Assembly (NCBI GenBank): GCA_028274465.1 | Contig: CM051458.1 | Coordinates: forward strand, 51,697,253 to 51,761,252 | Source of the DNA: Plantago ovata | Taxonomy: Eukaryota > Streptophyta > Magnoliopsida > Lamiales > Plantaginaceae | DNA: 64,000 nt | Reading direction: 5' to 3' | Shown: in pieces, positions 45,712 through 57,654 of the stretch | Layout of the letters: the number at the start of each line of letters is the position of its first letter | Numbering within the stretch: position 1 is the first letter of the stretch | The notes under the pieces: generated by a model | The model's database searches: none | What the model saw: the letters and a program-made list of their open reading frames with translations, nothing else | What the model was told of the DNA's origin: nothing | Position numbers and translations under genes: made by a program

Positions 45712-46752
45712 CTAGGCATAAAACCTCTGAAGATTGGTGGTGTTCCAAGTGTTCTTCAACTCATTTCCTTCGGCATCTTCCAAGCGGTAACTTCCATTGG
45801 AGTTGGCTTCTACTATCTTGTAAGGTCCTTCCCACTTAGGTTCCATCTTGTGTGGATTTCCTAGGATATCTGCCTTGCGGAGTACCAAGTCTCCGACTTG
45901 AAAGTCTCTGTCCTTGACATGCTTGTTGTAGGACTTTGCGACAATGGCTTGGTATCTCAAGATGTTTGCCAATGCTGTGGTCCTTGACTCTTCGAGCATT
46001 TCCAGATCGAACATCCTTGCTTCATGGTTGTCCTCCGGTTGGTAGCCTTGAATTCTCAACGTTTCTTGCACAATCTCGGTCGGGATAACTGCCTCCGAAC
46101 CATAGACAAGGGAGAATGGAGTTTCCCTTGTTGCTGTCTTTGAAGTGGTGCGGTATGCCCAGAGGACTCCATCAAGTTGCTCAACCCAACTTCCTTGGTA
46201 CGCTGAAAACCTTTTCTTCAAGCTCCTTACGAGCGTCTTGTTGGTGGACTCAGTTTGGCCATTAGCTTGGGGATATCCCACTGAAGTAAAGGGCCTTTCG
46301 ATCTTCATCCTTTCACACCATGTGTTGAACTTGGCTCTGGAGAACTGAGAACCGTTGTCGGACAGAAGGACCCTCGACAAGACAAAGAGACATACAATGT
46401 TCCTCCAGACAAAATCCATAACCTTCTTCTCGCTGATCACAGAAACCGCTTCCGCCTCTGCCCATTTGCTGAAGTATTCTACCGTGACAATGATGAACTT
46501 CTTTTGTTCGGTTCGTTTGGGCAATGGTCCGACTATGTCTATTCCCCATGTGTCGAAGGGACATGTGATCTTGGAAGGAATAAGCGGTCTTGCGGGCGCA
46601 TGATCGGGGGTCGCAAAGTATTGACATTCCTCGCACTTGCGCACAAATTGCGCAGCATCCTCTCGCACCGTTGGCCAATAAAATCCTCGGCGAATAATCT
46701 TCTGAGCTAAGGCTCTTCCTCCCGAGTGGTTTCCACAGCTCCCTTGGTGCAT
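45712..46752 (-). pseudogene. pol: Tat-F integrase
   Basis: A 346-residue open frame covers the zinc-binding start (RRGFYWPTVREDAAQFVRKC, CEEC), the catalytic Asp in DTWGIDIVGPLP, the second Asp in VLLSDNGSQF and the Glu in GYPQANGQTESTNKTL, plus the GPY-like C terminus (GDLVLRKADI, WEGPYKIVE). This domain is whole, but a frameshift at about 46710-46750 separates it from RNase H. Confidence 0.92.
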
Positions 46753-47660
46753 ATTGCTTGGACTTCGTTGTCGCTAACACATCTAAGGTGTGTGCCTCTG
46801 AAGGATCTCTTGTAAAGATATGTCCCTTGGACAAAGTATCTCACTGCTCTTCCCTTGATCCTCCTTGCTTTCGCACAGTCCCTCGGGAGGATTCCATGCA
46901 TCAAATAAGCCGCGATAGGTTGCATCCAACTTGGGGTTGTATCAATAGTGAACATGCCTTGCGTACGTTTTTGAGAACTTGCGATGGACGAAAGCTCCAT
47001 CTTCAGAGGTATCACATTTCGAGTGTCTACGCATCCGGACGCTGATGCATATTTGGACAAGGCATCCGCCTTACCATTGAGTTCTCTTGCAAATTTCTCT
47101 ACTTGGCATTCTTCAAATTGTGTCATTTCTTCTTTGATAGCGTCCTTGTACTCTAGCAAGGAGCTCTTCTTCGGTTTGAATGCTCCGGCCAACTGCCTCT
47201 CTGCCAATTGTGAGTCGGTAAAAAGCTTGATTTTCTACACCTGAAGTGCTTTGGACATCCGGAGACCAATCAGAATCGCTTCATTGTTTGAGACCGAAAA
47301 GCCTAAGGTCACAGCGTATTCTAACTCGGCTCCTCCGGGATTCCTGAGGTAGATTCCAATTCCTTCGGACCTCCCGCAAGACGAACCATCAACTTGTAAA
47401 ATCCAAACATCTCCATGATCTTTTGGATCTTTTGGTTCGGGGAGCATTATTTCTCGAACTGGTTCCTTCGGACCCTTTCCTGTTTCCTCCGGACCTTTTT
47501 CTGCTTCCTCCGGAACTTCCGCTCCGGATTTTGGTCCTTGGACGACAATCTGAGAATTTGCTTCTTCCATTGCCACATCGTTGAGAAGGAATATGTGGCT
47601 GGGTGTGTACTCTTTCATTTGGTAATTGGTCTCAGGGCAATAGAGCATGGCAGTCTTCGG
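46753..47660 (-). pseudogene. pol: Tat-F second (archaeal-type) RNase H and linker
   Basis: The block WILQVDGSSCGRSEGIGIYL, then ELEYAVTLGFSVSNNEAILI, and after an in-frame TAG (47235-47237) KLFTDSQLAERQLAG and NGKADALSKYASAS, form a second RNase H. Two RNase H domains per pol are characteristic of Tat elements. A Pro/Glu-rich linker (EEAEKGPEETGKGPKEP) precedes it. A frameshift near 47640 separates it from the first RNase H. Confidence 0.82.
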
Positions 47661-48924
47661 CATTGGACATATCAATTTCCCGACTAGCTTGGGCTAGTTC
47701 CTTGGATCCCTTCAATGCCGCTTCTAGAGCTTTGAAATGTTCACTGACTTTAGGTCCTTGGGAGTCGATCATCATAGCTGAATCAGATTGTGCTTCCTTT
47801 GGGTCGACGTCCATAGGGTCCTTGGCGGGATACTCGGCCAAGAAATCCGCTAGGACTTGAGCTTTTTTGGCGAATGGAGCTTGGTAGTCAATGTCGAACT
47901 CACTAAGATCGATCGCCCATCTTGCTAGTCTTCCGCTCATTTCAGGTCGCCCTAGGACTTGCTTGAGAGGTTGGTTTGTTAAGACAATCACATTGTGTGC
48001 ACCAAAGTATGGTTTGAGCCTCCTTGCGGTGTAGACCAAGGAAAATGACAACCTTTCAATGTCTAAATATCTCATCTCCGCACCTGTGAGTGCCTTGCTC
48101 AAATAATAAATCGGCATATGATCATTCCCTTGGATCCGTACCAGGACGGAACTTGTTGCCTCCGGAGTGGTTGCAAGGTAGAGATATAATGGTTCTCCGT
48201 CGACCGGATTGGACAACAAAGGTGGCGACAACAAGTATTGCTTCAGTTTCTCAAAGGCTTCTTCGCATTCCTTTGTCCATTCGAACTGATTACTCTTCCT
48301 CAGGACCTTGAAGAAAGGCAGATTCTTCTCGGCCGATCTTGAGATAAAACGGCTTAGGGCGATGGACTTCCCAACCAATTGTTGTACCTCATTGAGTGTC
48401 TTTGGCTGCAGAAGGTCAAGTATGGCTCTGATCTTTTCTGGATTTGCTTCAATTCCCCTTTCGGTAACCACGTAACCAAGGAACTTGCCTCCCTTGACAC
48501 CAAATGTGCACTTTGTCGGATTAAGCTTCATGCCATATTTCCTCAGGACCGCGAAACACTTATTAAGGTGCTCGACGTGTTAATTTTCCTTTATGCTTTT
48601 CACTAGCATGTCGTCGACATAAACTTTCGTGGTTTTGCCTATCTCGTCCTTGAACATCTTGTTCACTAGGCGTTGGTAGGTCGCCCCCGCGTTTTTTAGT
48701 CCGAAGGGCATGACGTTGAAGTAGTAGACATTGCCATTGGCGAACAAGGTTGTCTTTGGTATGTCGTCCCTTGCAATTTTGATTTGATAAAAGCCTTGGT
48801 AGGCATCCATGAAGCTAAGTAGTGCACATCCGGCGGTGGAATCCACAAGTTGATCAATCCTAGGAAGGGGATAAGGATCCTTCGGACAAAACTTGTTAAG
48901 GCGAGTGAAGTTGTTGCACATTCT
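47661..48924 (-). pseudogene. pol: Tat-F reverse transcriptase (C-terminal part) and first RNase H
   Basis: RT motifs: LPRIDQLVDSTAGCALLSFM, VMPFGLKNAGATYQRLVNKM and the catalytic VYVDDML. After a TAA (48580-48582) it resumes in frame with NPTKCTFGVKGGKFLGYVV, then the RNase H segment PIYYLSKALTGAEMRYLDIE. GPR-5 begins at 48925 (duplication ATTCT 48920-48924), and the N-terminal RT lies at 57274-57627. Confidence 0.92.
48920..48924. repeat. Target site duplication ATTCT of GPR-5 (partner at 57269-57273)
   Basis: ATTCT on both sides of GPR-5. The Tat-F RT reading frame continues across the insertion after removal of one copy. Confidence 0.93.
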
Positions 48925-50211
48925 TGATGAACGGAGATTTGCCGGGTCTCGATTCAGCAAATAAATTTGTAATTAGCCAAAGGCAATCCACAACTACAAC
49001 GAAAACCGTAGTGTAGCAGTAGAATGACTCGAGTATCGTTCTCTCAGGGCTATAACTAGCTTTATCTATTTAACAAGAGAATATAAAACAGCAGACAGAT
49101 AGCAGAAGGGGGTTTCTAGCAGATAATGGAGATTGGTGATAGTATGGTCCTTCTTAGCATAACGGGTCGATAATCATGCATAAATTCCTCGGTCTTGCAT
49201 AGAGATCTTTGAATCAATCTAGTGTCCTGTTGCAAATATTAAGCACTACGAAGATAATTGGTCTGACAAGTCAATCACTATTGTCCTAATGTGTTCCGTA
49301 ATTAATCAACACTACGAAGACAATTGGTCTGATGGTTGACAAGTGTCCAATTGTGCATAATAATTAATACAACATACGAGAATTTAGGATGTGCTTGATC
49401 AACGAAACAAAGCAATGACACGGAGTATAATGCGCGATATAGCCATTAGCATGATTATCTTCCCTTCGCTAAGAATTCACATACTACCACCAACGATAAG
49501 TTTAGCTACTCATAATAGGCATACAATCAACAGAAATCATAGAAGAAAACATATTGAAAGATATATAAAATAAGTAGATTAAACTGTAAGATACAAGTTA
49601 CCGAAGGTTGTCAATCTCCGAAGAATTGCGATCCTACGTGCTCCAATCTGCTATGAAAAAGTATCCCCTAAGCTACAGAACTCCCAGGACAGGCCCCGGG
49701 AAGTTCCTACCTAAAACTATAGAGAGGTGAGAAAGTAGGTCTGGAAAGATATGATTTTCGGAGAAAACTGAGCAACTATATATAGGCCCCGAAATATTGT
49801 GGGGCGGTTCGCCCCACACACCGGGCGGTTCGCCCGGTGTGGGGCGGTTCGCCCCAGAGAAAAACTCGCGGAATTCCTTGTTTTCGACGCGTTTTTGGAT
49901 TTCTTCCCCTTTTCGGACTCGGTTTCTGACTTCTAGTAGCCTTCTAACCTCCAGATTCGGCCCCTAGACTCCAAATCCCATCCGGAAACCTTCAGATATT
50001 CGAAATAGGCTTCTGGAACACCAATTCCTTGTCAACTTCAATATAATTTCCCGGAAATCTTCGAATTTCAACTAAAACCTGTAAAATAAAATCTAAAGGG
50101 AAACGTGACACTATTCTAATAAAATGCATTAAAATATAGCTAAATTAACATAGAGGATAGCTAAAATAGGTGAAAAAGACTCGAATGAAAGTGTAAAATA
50201 CACATTCATCA
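48925..50211 (-). repeat. GPR-5 3' LTR
   Basis: TGATGAA...TTCATCA, 1287 bases. Three GC modules lie at 49800-49858. Two tandem units of about 66 bases begin CACTACGAAGA at 49244 and 49310, a duplication shared by all GPR LTRs. Confidence 0.93.
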
Positions 50212-51806
50212 AACTCCCCAAACCGAACCTTTGCTTGTCCTCAAGCAACTAAGCAAGACTCTAATACAAAAAACATGCAAGACACAAAATGGAGTTTCAT
50301 GCCAAATAAAATGAACTAATCTACTGAATCTACCAAATAACACATGAACAAGAACCATATAAATCAAAGCATGAATATAGCTTGAAGAATACCTCGATTG
50401 ACTTATACACACCCACATAAGCACTTATGTCAAGACAAGATAGTCTCTCGTAACATTCTCTACCTGGACCTAGTCAGTGACGACGTAATGAAGCATGCTA
50501 AGATACGAATGGTTGCCCCGTGCCTATGAAACTGAGGACTTACTACTGTTCCACCATGTTAAGACTTTTCCTCAAAAGAGGTCGAACCAGTACTGGCTCT
50601 CATCAAACGAAGGAGGGTTCCCTATAAAAGATAACACTCCCCTATTCTACCCATCTCTCATGTAAAGTCTTAAGCTATTCACCACTTCCTGAATGGCAGG
50701 ACGAGGGTGGTCTAGAACAGATGACACTTAAGACAAAAAAGATAAAAAATAGAAAATTACAACACGATTACGAACATTACAAAAATGGAAAAGACTCAAC
50801 ACTTTGCTAAACTGCTATTTGGCTTTCTTTTTTGGACCCTTCTTTGCTTTTTCGGGGTCTTTTCTTTTTTCTTTTTTTTTTCTTTCCAGATTCTTTTTTC
50901 TTTTTTTTCTTTTTCTCTTTTTTTCTGGAATTTTTCTTCCTTTTTTTTTTCGATTTTTCTAGCCAGCAGTAGCATAACAAAAAGAGAAACAAAATGACTC
51001 ACACGACTTCCCCAAACCTATTCGAAAGAATAGGTTGGAGTACAAAATTTACGGAAAAGAAAAAAAAAACAAACTCACGATACGAAAATGAAAAATAGAA
51101 ACAAGTCTAATGATGGTGTAACCCCCCCCCAAACCTATTCGGAAGAATAGGTTATAAACAAAGGATCACACAATCTCACACTACCTCCTTCCTAGGCATT
51201 TAGCAATCTCAAAGCATGGTGAAGACTTGTTGCCTCTTAGGTACATAATTACTCGGGAAACAACCATAAGACCCTGACATGCATCATCCTATTATAAAGG
51301 CCTTCGTGAACCGCAGTAGAGAAAACACCACTAAGTGATGTCGAGACTACCAAGCTTAACTAAGTGCAATACATAAATGTGACAAGCCAAGCGAGAAAAA
51401 CCTCAAACAAATTCATAGAGATGAAGCATACGATTAATGGCATGGTTAGTTGATCTACCCAATAAAAAAGTTCAAAAAATTCGGCAATAAACTCCATATA
51501 AAACATGCAAGACTATCCTAGGATGAATGTAGTGAATGCAACCTAAAAAATCTAAGAAAGCAATAAACGTGCAAATGCAAATGCAGACGGATAAAGCATG
51601 CGAGGTACTATCCTCATCCTACCAATACCAAGCTCCAAACTAACAATATCAGATCACTTAAATCCCATCCCCCCTCATGAAATTAACGCTAGTCCCTAGC
51701 AGTAAGAAAATGAGGAAATAAGATGTGATACTAGATGTTACCCCATGGTTTGGCCTCGGTCGGCTGAGTATGCTGCTTGTGAGTTATTGGGCCTGCTCTG
51801 GGAGCT
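50212..51806 (-). other. GPR-5 3' non-coding region
   Basis: No coding region. It has the PPT, the TTGCTTG stem (50231-50248), the purine tract (about 50822-50961) and perfect twin hairpins at 51017-51034 and 51134-51151. Confidence 0.73.
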
Positions 51807-52551
51807 TTATAGGGTGTCATCAGATCTTCTGGTAGGCGTGGTAGTTTCAATTATGGGCCGGATAGGAACAACTCCTCCGTTAGTATCATCATTGCCCGTA
51901 TGGCCTTCATTGTCACTACTGTCACGCACATCCTCACTAGTAGATTTGTAGTGGCAGGTAGAATTCTCAAGATTAGCCGCCGCTGTTATGGAATCCTCCA
52001 TCCTGAAGCCCTCCAATAGGATGTGAACTGTTGAAGGGAAAAGGGCAGTGGTATCAGGACCTCCCCCTCCAACGTTTTACACCACGAGAAGGTTTCAGTA
52101 AGCTGCTCGGATACTCAGAAGTCTTCTACCTTTTTCTCCAATTTCGACCACATTCTCTACGGTGGATCCGACCGATGTCTATATGATGCTCACTTTAGAG
52201 GCAGGCAAGGGGCACCCCAACGAGGGGCTGGGCACCCATGTCATTATGTTGTGGAACCAAGCTAGCGCTTCAGAACCTTCTAGCAACTTCGAACTCAAGA
52301 TTGAATTCGTCGCGGCGAGAATGTCTCGGTGCCTTCCAGTTCATTCGAACTCTGTAGTCCTCGTGATGGAGTGATGACGTAATAATGGTTTCTGTCCCTT
52401 CGGTGGTGCATGAATAGGCATAGGATTCCTTACTCCTGGTGTACTCTAGCTCCTCCTCTTGGATAATCCACGACGTTGTTGCAAAACCCCTTGGCTCGAA
52501 CGCACATCTATCGAGGTCACCTTCCTTGACATGGTTTCTCATAGCAATCAT
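51807..52551 (-). pseudogene. GPR-5 third-slot ORF, unrecognised, decayed
   Basis: Same two-block arrangement as in GPR-1. The N-terminal block from an ATG at 52551 (MIAMRNHVKEGDLDRCAFEP) reaches a stop at 52270. The acidic C-terminal block (SEDVRDSSDNEGHTGNDD) is in another frame at 51807-52016. The acceptor-like TTTGTAG and GCTAAC lie at 52583-52600. No family recognised. Confidence 0.5.
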
Positions 52552-53676
52552 ACGTGAATGCTCTTTTCCCTTGGTATGGTACCTACAAACAGCGGTTAGC
52601 ACCTCGTATGACACAAAACTTACTCAAATACATACTAGTGTAAAAGTGAAACACACAAGTGATAAAATCATCAATCGAGCTCCCCAAACCGTAATGTCTA
52701 GCCTAGCTTCTTCATCATGCAACATACCAATGTAACTACTACAAGCAATACATCACATCATGCTCTTACTAGACAGCCAATATCCTTGATAACAAGGCTC
52801 AATTCGTACCATAGCAGCGAAAAAATCAACCGTCATAAATCCTCATACTCAACTATTAAGCATTCTATTGTCAAACCCACCAACATTACATTAATAAACA
52901 CAATCATATGCAAGAAATCAAAGATAAAGACATATTGCAGAACAAGATATATCTTCTAGTAGCAAAATACCCAAATCAACAATCCAAGCAAAATTGAGCA
53001 TGCAATTGACAGTAAATAACATGTCTAATCATACAAACAACATAGCCATGCATCAAATAAGCATAATTGAAGCTCAAATTAGAAAACCCCCAAATTCGAA
53101 AATAAGGGTTCTAAGGATGATACCTCAGATCTGAAAATCTAACGCTTTAGGACGAAATCTGTTTGGATGGGATGATAGATCATGTAATAGGCTTCGAATT
53201 AAGCTAAAGAACACTCAATTTGGTCAAGAAATGAAGAAGTTATGAAGATTTGAAGAAGAAATTGCGTTTTTCGGGTTTTTTGGGTGGAGGAATGATGAAA
53301 TATGAAGAAAATGAGGTTTTGGGGAAGAAATCCGTGTTTTTGAACATCTGGAGCCGTGGGGCGGTTCGCCCACGTGCGGGGCGGTTCGCCCCCCACGTGG
53401 GGCGGTTCGCCCCGTGCTCCCCAATGCGGGGAGACGGTTTCCGACTTCAGAAAATGCGGTTTTTATCCCCGAAACTAATTTTTTCAAAAAACCACTCGAA
53501 AAATCTCACTCAAACATAAGCATATACGACACAGACATGAACAAATTCGCATACGAGAAGCAAATAGTTCAAGAATGAATACATGCAGAAAAGCAGTAAA
53601 GAAAGCGATAAAAATTCCGGGTTACCTCCCGGATAGCGTCATTGTTTAAAGTCTTTGACTCGACTCCTGTCTGCGC
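52552..53676 (-). other. GPR-5 spacer between gag-PR and third slot
   Basis: No coding region. Three GC hairpin modules at about 53356-53414 and a CTCCCC/GGGGAG pair at about 53417-53432. The stem-loop CCGGG-TTACCT-CCCGG is at 53617-53632; the loop change (G to A) leaves the stem intact. Confidence 0.68.
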
Positions 53677-55830
53677 CTATCTCTTCTTTTTGCGGGTACT
53701 AGGCTTCCCCTTCATTGATCTCCTTTCCATGCCACGAACCTGTGAATAAGAAAGAATATAGGCTGCAAGACCACAGTAGTGAGTAGTAATATCAGGCGGT
53801 TCAGGTGGATCAGGTATGGCTTGCAACACGTGTTGCTTGCCATCCACTTCAATAGTGCAAGTTCTTTGGTAAATGTCCATCACGGAGCGTAGTTTGGTCA
53901 AGAACGTTTGCCCTAAGAGTATGACATCCCCCGTTCCAGGTGCAAACGCCGGCATAACTACAAAATTGGTGTATATAGATGCTTCACCAATCTTGACCAA
54001 CACATTTTTCACAACGCCCTCGGGTCTCATAAAGGATCCATCCGCCAGTTGCACAATAGCCCTTTGCTCAGATAGTTTTCCAAGGTTGCTCTTTTCAAAC
54101 ACATTCAAAGGAATTATGTTCGAGTAGGATCCCGTGTCTAGTGTGGCACGGACATCTTCAAGCTCACCAATCCCTACTTTAACATCGAAACTTTTAGGGA
54201 GTGGTTCGGGATCCTCTTGCTCCTCATCACTTGCGTCAGAACCAAGGTCCTTCTCTTCTTCCTCATCCTGTAGAAGTTCTTCCTTCATGCAACACTCGCA
54301 CCTAACAACCTTCCTGATGGTGATTTCGTCAGGTACATCACGAGCCAATGTAATGGCATTCGACTTCACAGTGCTGCTAGGCAGTTTGCCTTGTTCCCTA
54401 CTTGCTCCTCGGTCGATCAACTCTTGCATCTTTTGATGGGCAAGCCTAGTGCTCTCTTCCAACTTATCAAGCCTTGCCCTAGTCTTCTCGGAATCTTCTT
54501 CATAACGTTTGAGAAAACTTTGTGTATGATCGACCATCTTTTGCAAGTTCTCCATCAGTTGAGCCGACTTCGACTTCGGTGGCTCTTTCGGAGCGGGGTT
54601 TTCGCAGTGGTCATTACCATAGTTCAACCTACTACGGTCTTGGTTAGGTCCATAAGTTTGGTTAGCCAGTGCATATCCTTGATTGCTACGGTATCCCCTT
54701 CTCCAAAATCCACCTCGAGGATTCCTACCGTCTTGTCCGTAGCTAACTTCTTGAGTACCAAACTCCGTAGCAAAGGCTTCTTCTTCGACTCCTCGAGCCC
54801 AGTTGCCATCATCGTATGCCAGCTCCGATCTACACATATGAGCCCCATGCCCATAGTTCTTGCATATTCGGCATACTTCATTCGAAATAGTTGTTCCGGT
54901 GGCGCTCTTGAGGACTTGCTTCAATTCGTTGGTAAAGCACTCGAATTGATCCCCATTCCCCCTATACATAGGGGCTTGTTGAGTCGGTGGAGCTTCAGGT
55001 CCGCGTCTCCTAACCATTGCTCTTGGGTCTTTGAACTGTGAACCCTTAGCAAGCCTTTCAAAAACTGCCCAGACGGCTTCTGCGGTTTCTTCCCAAATAT
55101 TGCCTCGGCATTGGAAATCCACCACTTGTTGGTTCTCGAAGGTTAGTCCATTGTAGAAGTGTTGGACTAGGTCGGAAAGTTCAAAACCATGGTGAGGGAA
55201 CTTGTTCGTGAGATCTTGGAACCTCTCGAACACGGTGTAGATGGTCTCATCATAGTCCTGCTTGAATCCAGTGATCTGCGCCTTTAGCGCGGTAGTCAAG
55301 GTGTGAGGGAAGTATTTCTCCATGAAAGCTGAAAAAACCTTCTCCCAAGTGTCCAGCGAGCCTGCTGGAAGAGAACTTAACCATGACTTGGCTCTGTCAC
55401 CAAGTCCCATAGCAAAAACCTTCATCCTCAAGTCATCCGTTGTTATGTCAGCTCCGGGTCGTGGGAGTTGGTTGACGAAATAATCGATATCGTGCAAGTA
55501 CCCCATTACATCTTCCCTTGATAAGCCATAGAACCTCGGAAGTTGTTGGAATGCGTGGTTCTTGATCTCCAGATCTCGGGTTGCAGACGAAAGAACGATC
55601 GCCGGTCCCCTCATACGATCCTTGGTGGGTTGAACCCATGCCTTCAGTGGTCTAGCTTCTGCCATTCCGTCGATTTCTTTGAAGAGACTGAGTAGAGATT
55701 CAGAGAAATCGGTTTCCTCTATTTCCTCTAGTGCGCGCCTTTCAAGTAGTCGCCTTCTTTGGTGGTAGACTCTGTCGATCTCAGCAATTGAATTAGCAAG
55801 CGGTGTTCCTGCAGAACGTGTATGCGGCAT
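53677..55830 (-). CDS. gag: GPR-5 Gag-protease polyprotein, intact
   Basis: A 717-residue open frame: N-terminal region 1-60, Gag capsid core about 65-260 (FPHTLTTALKAQITGF at 174-189, FYNGL at 225-229), zinc knuckle C320-C323-H328-C333 (CRICKNYGHGAHMC), coiled-coil-like 425-470, an acidic stretch 518-542, protease DTG at 565-567 (DTGSYSNIIPL) with LLGQTFL near 638-644, and a basic tail STRKKKR. One oddity is FPHHG at 211-215, where other copies have CPHHG. The start is the ATG about 150 bases after the PBS and is shared with GPR-1 and -3. There is no pol frame downstream. Confidence 0.94.
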   Translation of the reverse strand: MPHTRSAGTPLANSIAEIDRVYHQRRRLLERRALEEIEETDFSESLLSLFKEIDGMAEARPLKAWVQPTKDRMRGPAIVLSSATRDLEIKNHAFQQLPRFYGLSREDVMGYLHDIDYFVNQLPRPGADITTDDLRMKVFAMGLGDRAKSWLSSLPAGSLDTWEKVFSAFMEKYFPHTLTTALKAQITGFKQDYDETIYTVFERFQDLTNKFPHHGFELSDLVQHFYNGLTFENQQVVDFQCRGNIWEETAEAVWAVFERLAKGSQFKDPRAMVRRRGPEAPPTQQAPMYRGNGDQFECFTNELKQVLKSATGTTISNEVCRICKNYGHGAHMCRSELAYDDGNWARGVEEEAFATEFGTQEVSYGQDGRNPRGGFWRRGYRSNQGYALANQTYGPNQDRSRLNYGNDHCENPAPKEPPKSKSAQLMENLQKMVDHTQSFLKRYEEDSEKTRARLDKLEESTRLAHQKMQELIDRGASREQGKLPSSTVKSNAITLARDVPDEITIRKVVRCECCMKEELLQDEEEEKDLGSDASDEEQEDPEPLPKSFDVKVGIGELEDVRATLDTGSYSNIIPLNVFEKSNLGKLSEQRAIVQLADGSFMRPEGVVKNVLVKIGEASIYTNFVVMPAFAPGTGDVILLGQTFLTKLRSVMDIYQRTCTIEVDGKQHVLQAIPDPPEPPDITTHYCGLAAYILSYSQVRGMERRSMKGKPSTRKKKR

Positions 55831-55978
55831 ACACTATCTGTAACAGACTAGGAAAGGTGATTAGAAACAAACTAGGAAAGCAGTATCAGAGAGAGATTAA
55901 AAAGGAAAACTAAAACTAGTAGAATTAGGAATCTAAAGCTGAAAATATAAACAAATTAAATAGAAATAAGGAGTATAT

Positions 55979-55996
55979 TCCCCGGCAACGGCGCCA
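55979..55996 (-). other. GPR-5 primer binding site (tRNA-Asp)
   Basis: TCCCCGGCAACGGCGCCA on the plus strand matches tRNA-Asp completely, three bases from the 5' LTR. Confidence 0.93.
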
Positions 55997-55999
55997 ATT

Positions 56000-57268
56000 T
56001 GATGAACGGACATTTGTCGGGTCTCGATTCAGCAAATAAATTTGTAATTAGCCAAAGGCAATCCACAACTACAACGAAAACCGTAGTGTAGCAGTAGAAT
56101 GACTCGAGCGTCGTTCTCTCAGGACTATAACTAGCTTTATCTATTTAACAAGAGAATATAAAACAGCAGACAGATAGCAAAAGGGGGTTTCTAGCAGATA
56201 ATGGAGATTGGTGATAGTATGGTCCTTCTTAGCATAACGGGTCGATAATCATGCATAAATTCCTCGGTCTTGCATCGAGATCTTTAAATCAATCTAGTGC
56301 CCTGTTGCAAATATTAAGCACTACGAAGATAATTGGTCTGACAAGTCAATCACTATTGTCCTAATGTGTTCCGTAATTATTCAACACTACGAAGATAATT
56401 GGTCTGATGGTTGACAAGTGTCCAATTGTGCATAATAATTAATACAACATACGAGAATTTAGGCTGTGCCTGATCAACAAAATAAAGCAATGACACGGAG
56501 TATAATGCGCGATATAGCCATTAGCATGATTATCTTCCCTTCGCTAAGAATTCACATACTACCACCAACGATAAGTTTAGCTACTCATAATAGGCATGCA
56601 ATCAACAGAAATCATAGAAGAAAACATATTGAAAGATATATAAAATGAGTAGATTAAACTGTAAGATACAAGTTACCGAAGGTTGTCAATCTCCGATGAA
56701 TTGCGATCCTACGTGCTCCAATCTGCTATGAAAAAGTATCCCCTAAGCTACGGAACTCCCAGGACAGGCCCGGGAGGTTCCTACCTAAAACTATAGAAAG
56801 AGGTGAGAAAGTAGGTCTGGAAAGATATGATTTTCGGAGAAAACTGAGCAACTATATATAGGCCCCGAAATACTGTGGGGCGGTTCGCCCCACCTCTGGG
56901 CCGGTTCGCCCTAGAGAAAAACTCGCGGAATTCCGCGTTTTCGACGCGTTTTTGGATTTCTTCCCCTTTTCGGACTCGGTTTCTGACTTCTAGTTGCCTT
57001 CTAACCTCCAGATTCGGCCCCTAGACTCCAAATCCCATCCGGAAACCTTCAGATACTCCAAATAGGCTTCTGGAACACCAATTCCTTGTCAACTTCAATA
57101 TAATTGCCCGGAAATCTTCGAATTTCAACCAAAACCTGTAAAATAAAATCTAAAGGGAAACGTGACACTATTCTAATAAAATGCATTAAAATATAGCTAA
57201 ATTAACATAGAGGATAGCTAAAATAGGTGAAAAAGACTCGAATGAAAGTATAAAATACACATTCATCA
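56000..57268 (-). repeat. GPR-5 5' LTR
   Basis: TGATGAA...TTCATCA, 1269 bases. Only two GC modules remain (about 56876-56915), against three in the partner LTR. The U5 end GAACGGACATTTGTCGGG closely matches its partner. Confidence 0.93.
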
Positions 57269-57273
57269 ATTCT

Positions 57274-57654
57274 CCATTTCCCTTCACCTTTCTCTACTAG
57301 GACCACATTGCAAACCCAATCTGAGTATCTTACTTCTTTGATGTGTCCCGCCTTCAAGAGCCTCTGGACCTCGGCTTCAATGATGGCATTATCCTCCGGA
57401 CCGAAATCTCTTCGCTTCTCGCGAATATGGGTGATTTTAGGCTCTAAGTTCAAATGGTGAACTGCGACGCTAGGGTCGATTCCTTTGAGATCCTCCGTAC
57501 TCCACGCTAATACGTCATTGTTGTCCCTCAGGCATTGGATGACTTTCATTCCTACCTCGGTGGTCATCTCTGTTCCTATCCTTGTGACCTTGTCGGGAGA
57601 CCCTTCTACCACTTGAATTTCTTCCAAAGCTTCTTTTGCTTCAATTTTGTTCTC
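57274..57654 (-). pseudogene. pol: Tat-F reverse transcriptase, N-terminal part
   Basis: The sequence NDVLAWSTEDLKGIDPSVAV, KRRDFGPEDNAIIEAEVQRL and DWVCNVVLVEKGEGKWR is the start of a Tat-type RT. It is in frame with the protease upstream except for one TAA at 57655-57657. It is interrupted by GPR-5 at 57273. Confidence 0.9.

Larger units (their letters stand above)
48925..57268 (-). mobile_element. GPR-5: gag-protease element with intact Gag-PR
   Basis: An 8.3 kb GPR copy with LTRs 48925-50211 and 56000-57268, full-match PBS, 717-residue Gag-PR and a decayed third-slot ORF. No RT, RNase H or integrase. It is the best-preserved reference for the family's Gag-PR. Confidence 0.94.

Noticed and set aside
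48925-48960. Extension of the Tat-F RT frame upstream of 48924.
   Set aside because: These codons come from the GPR-5 LTR, and the real upstream RT lies beyond the insertion.
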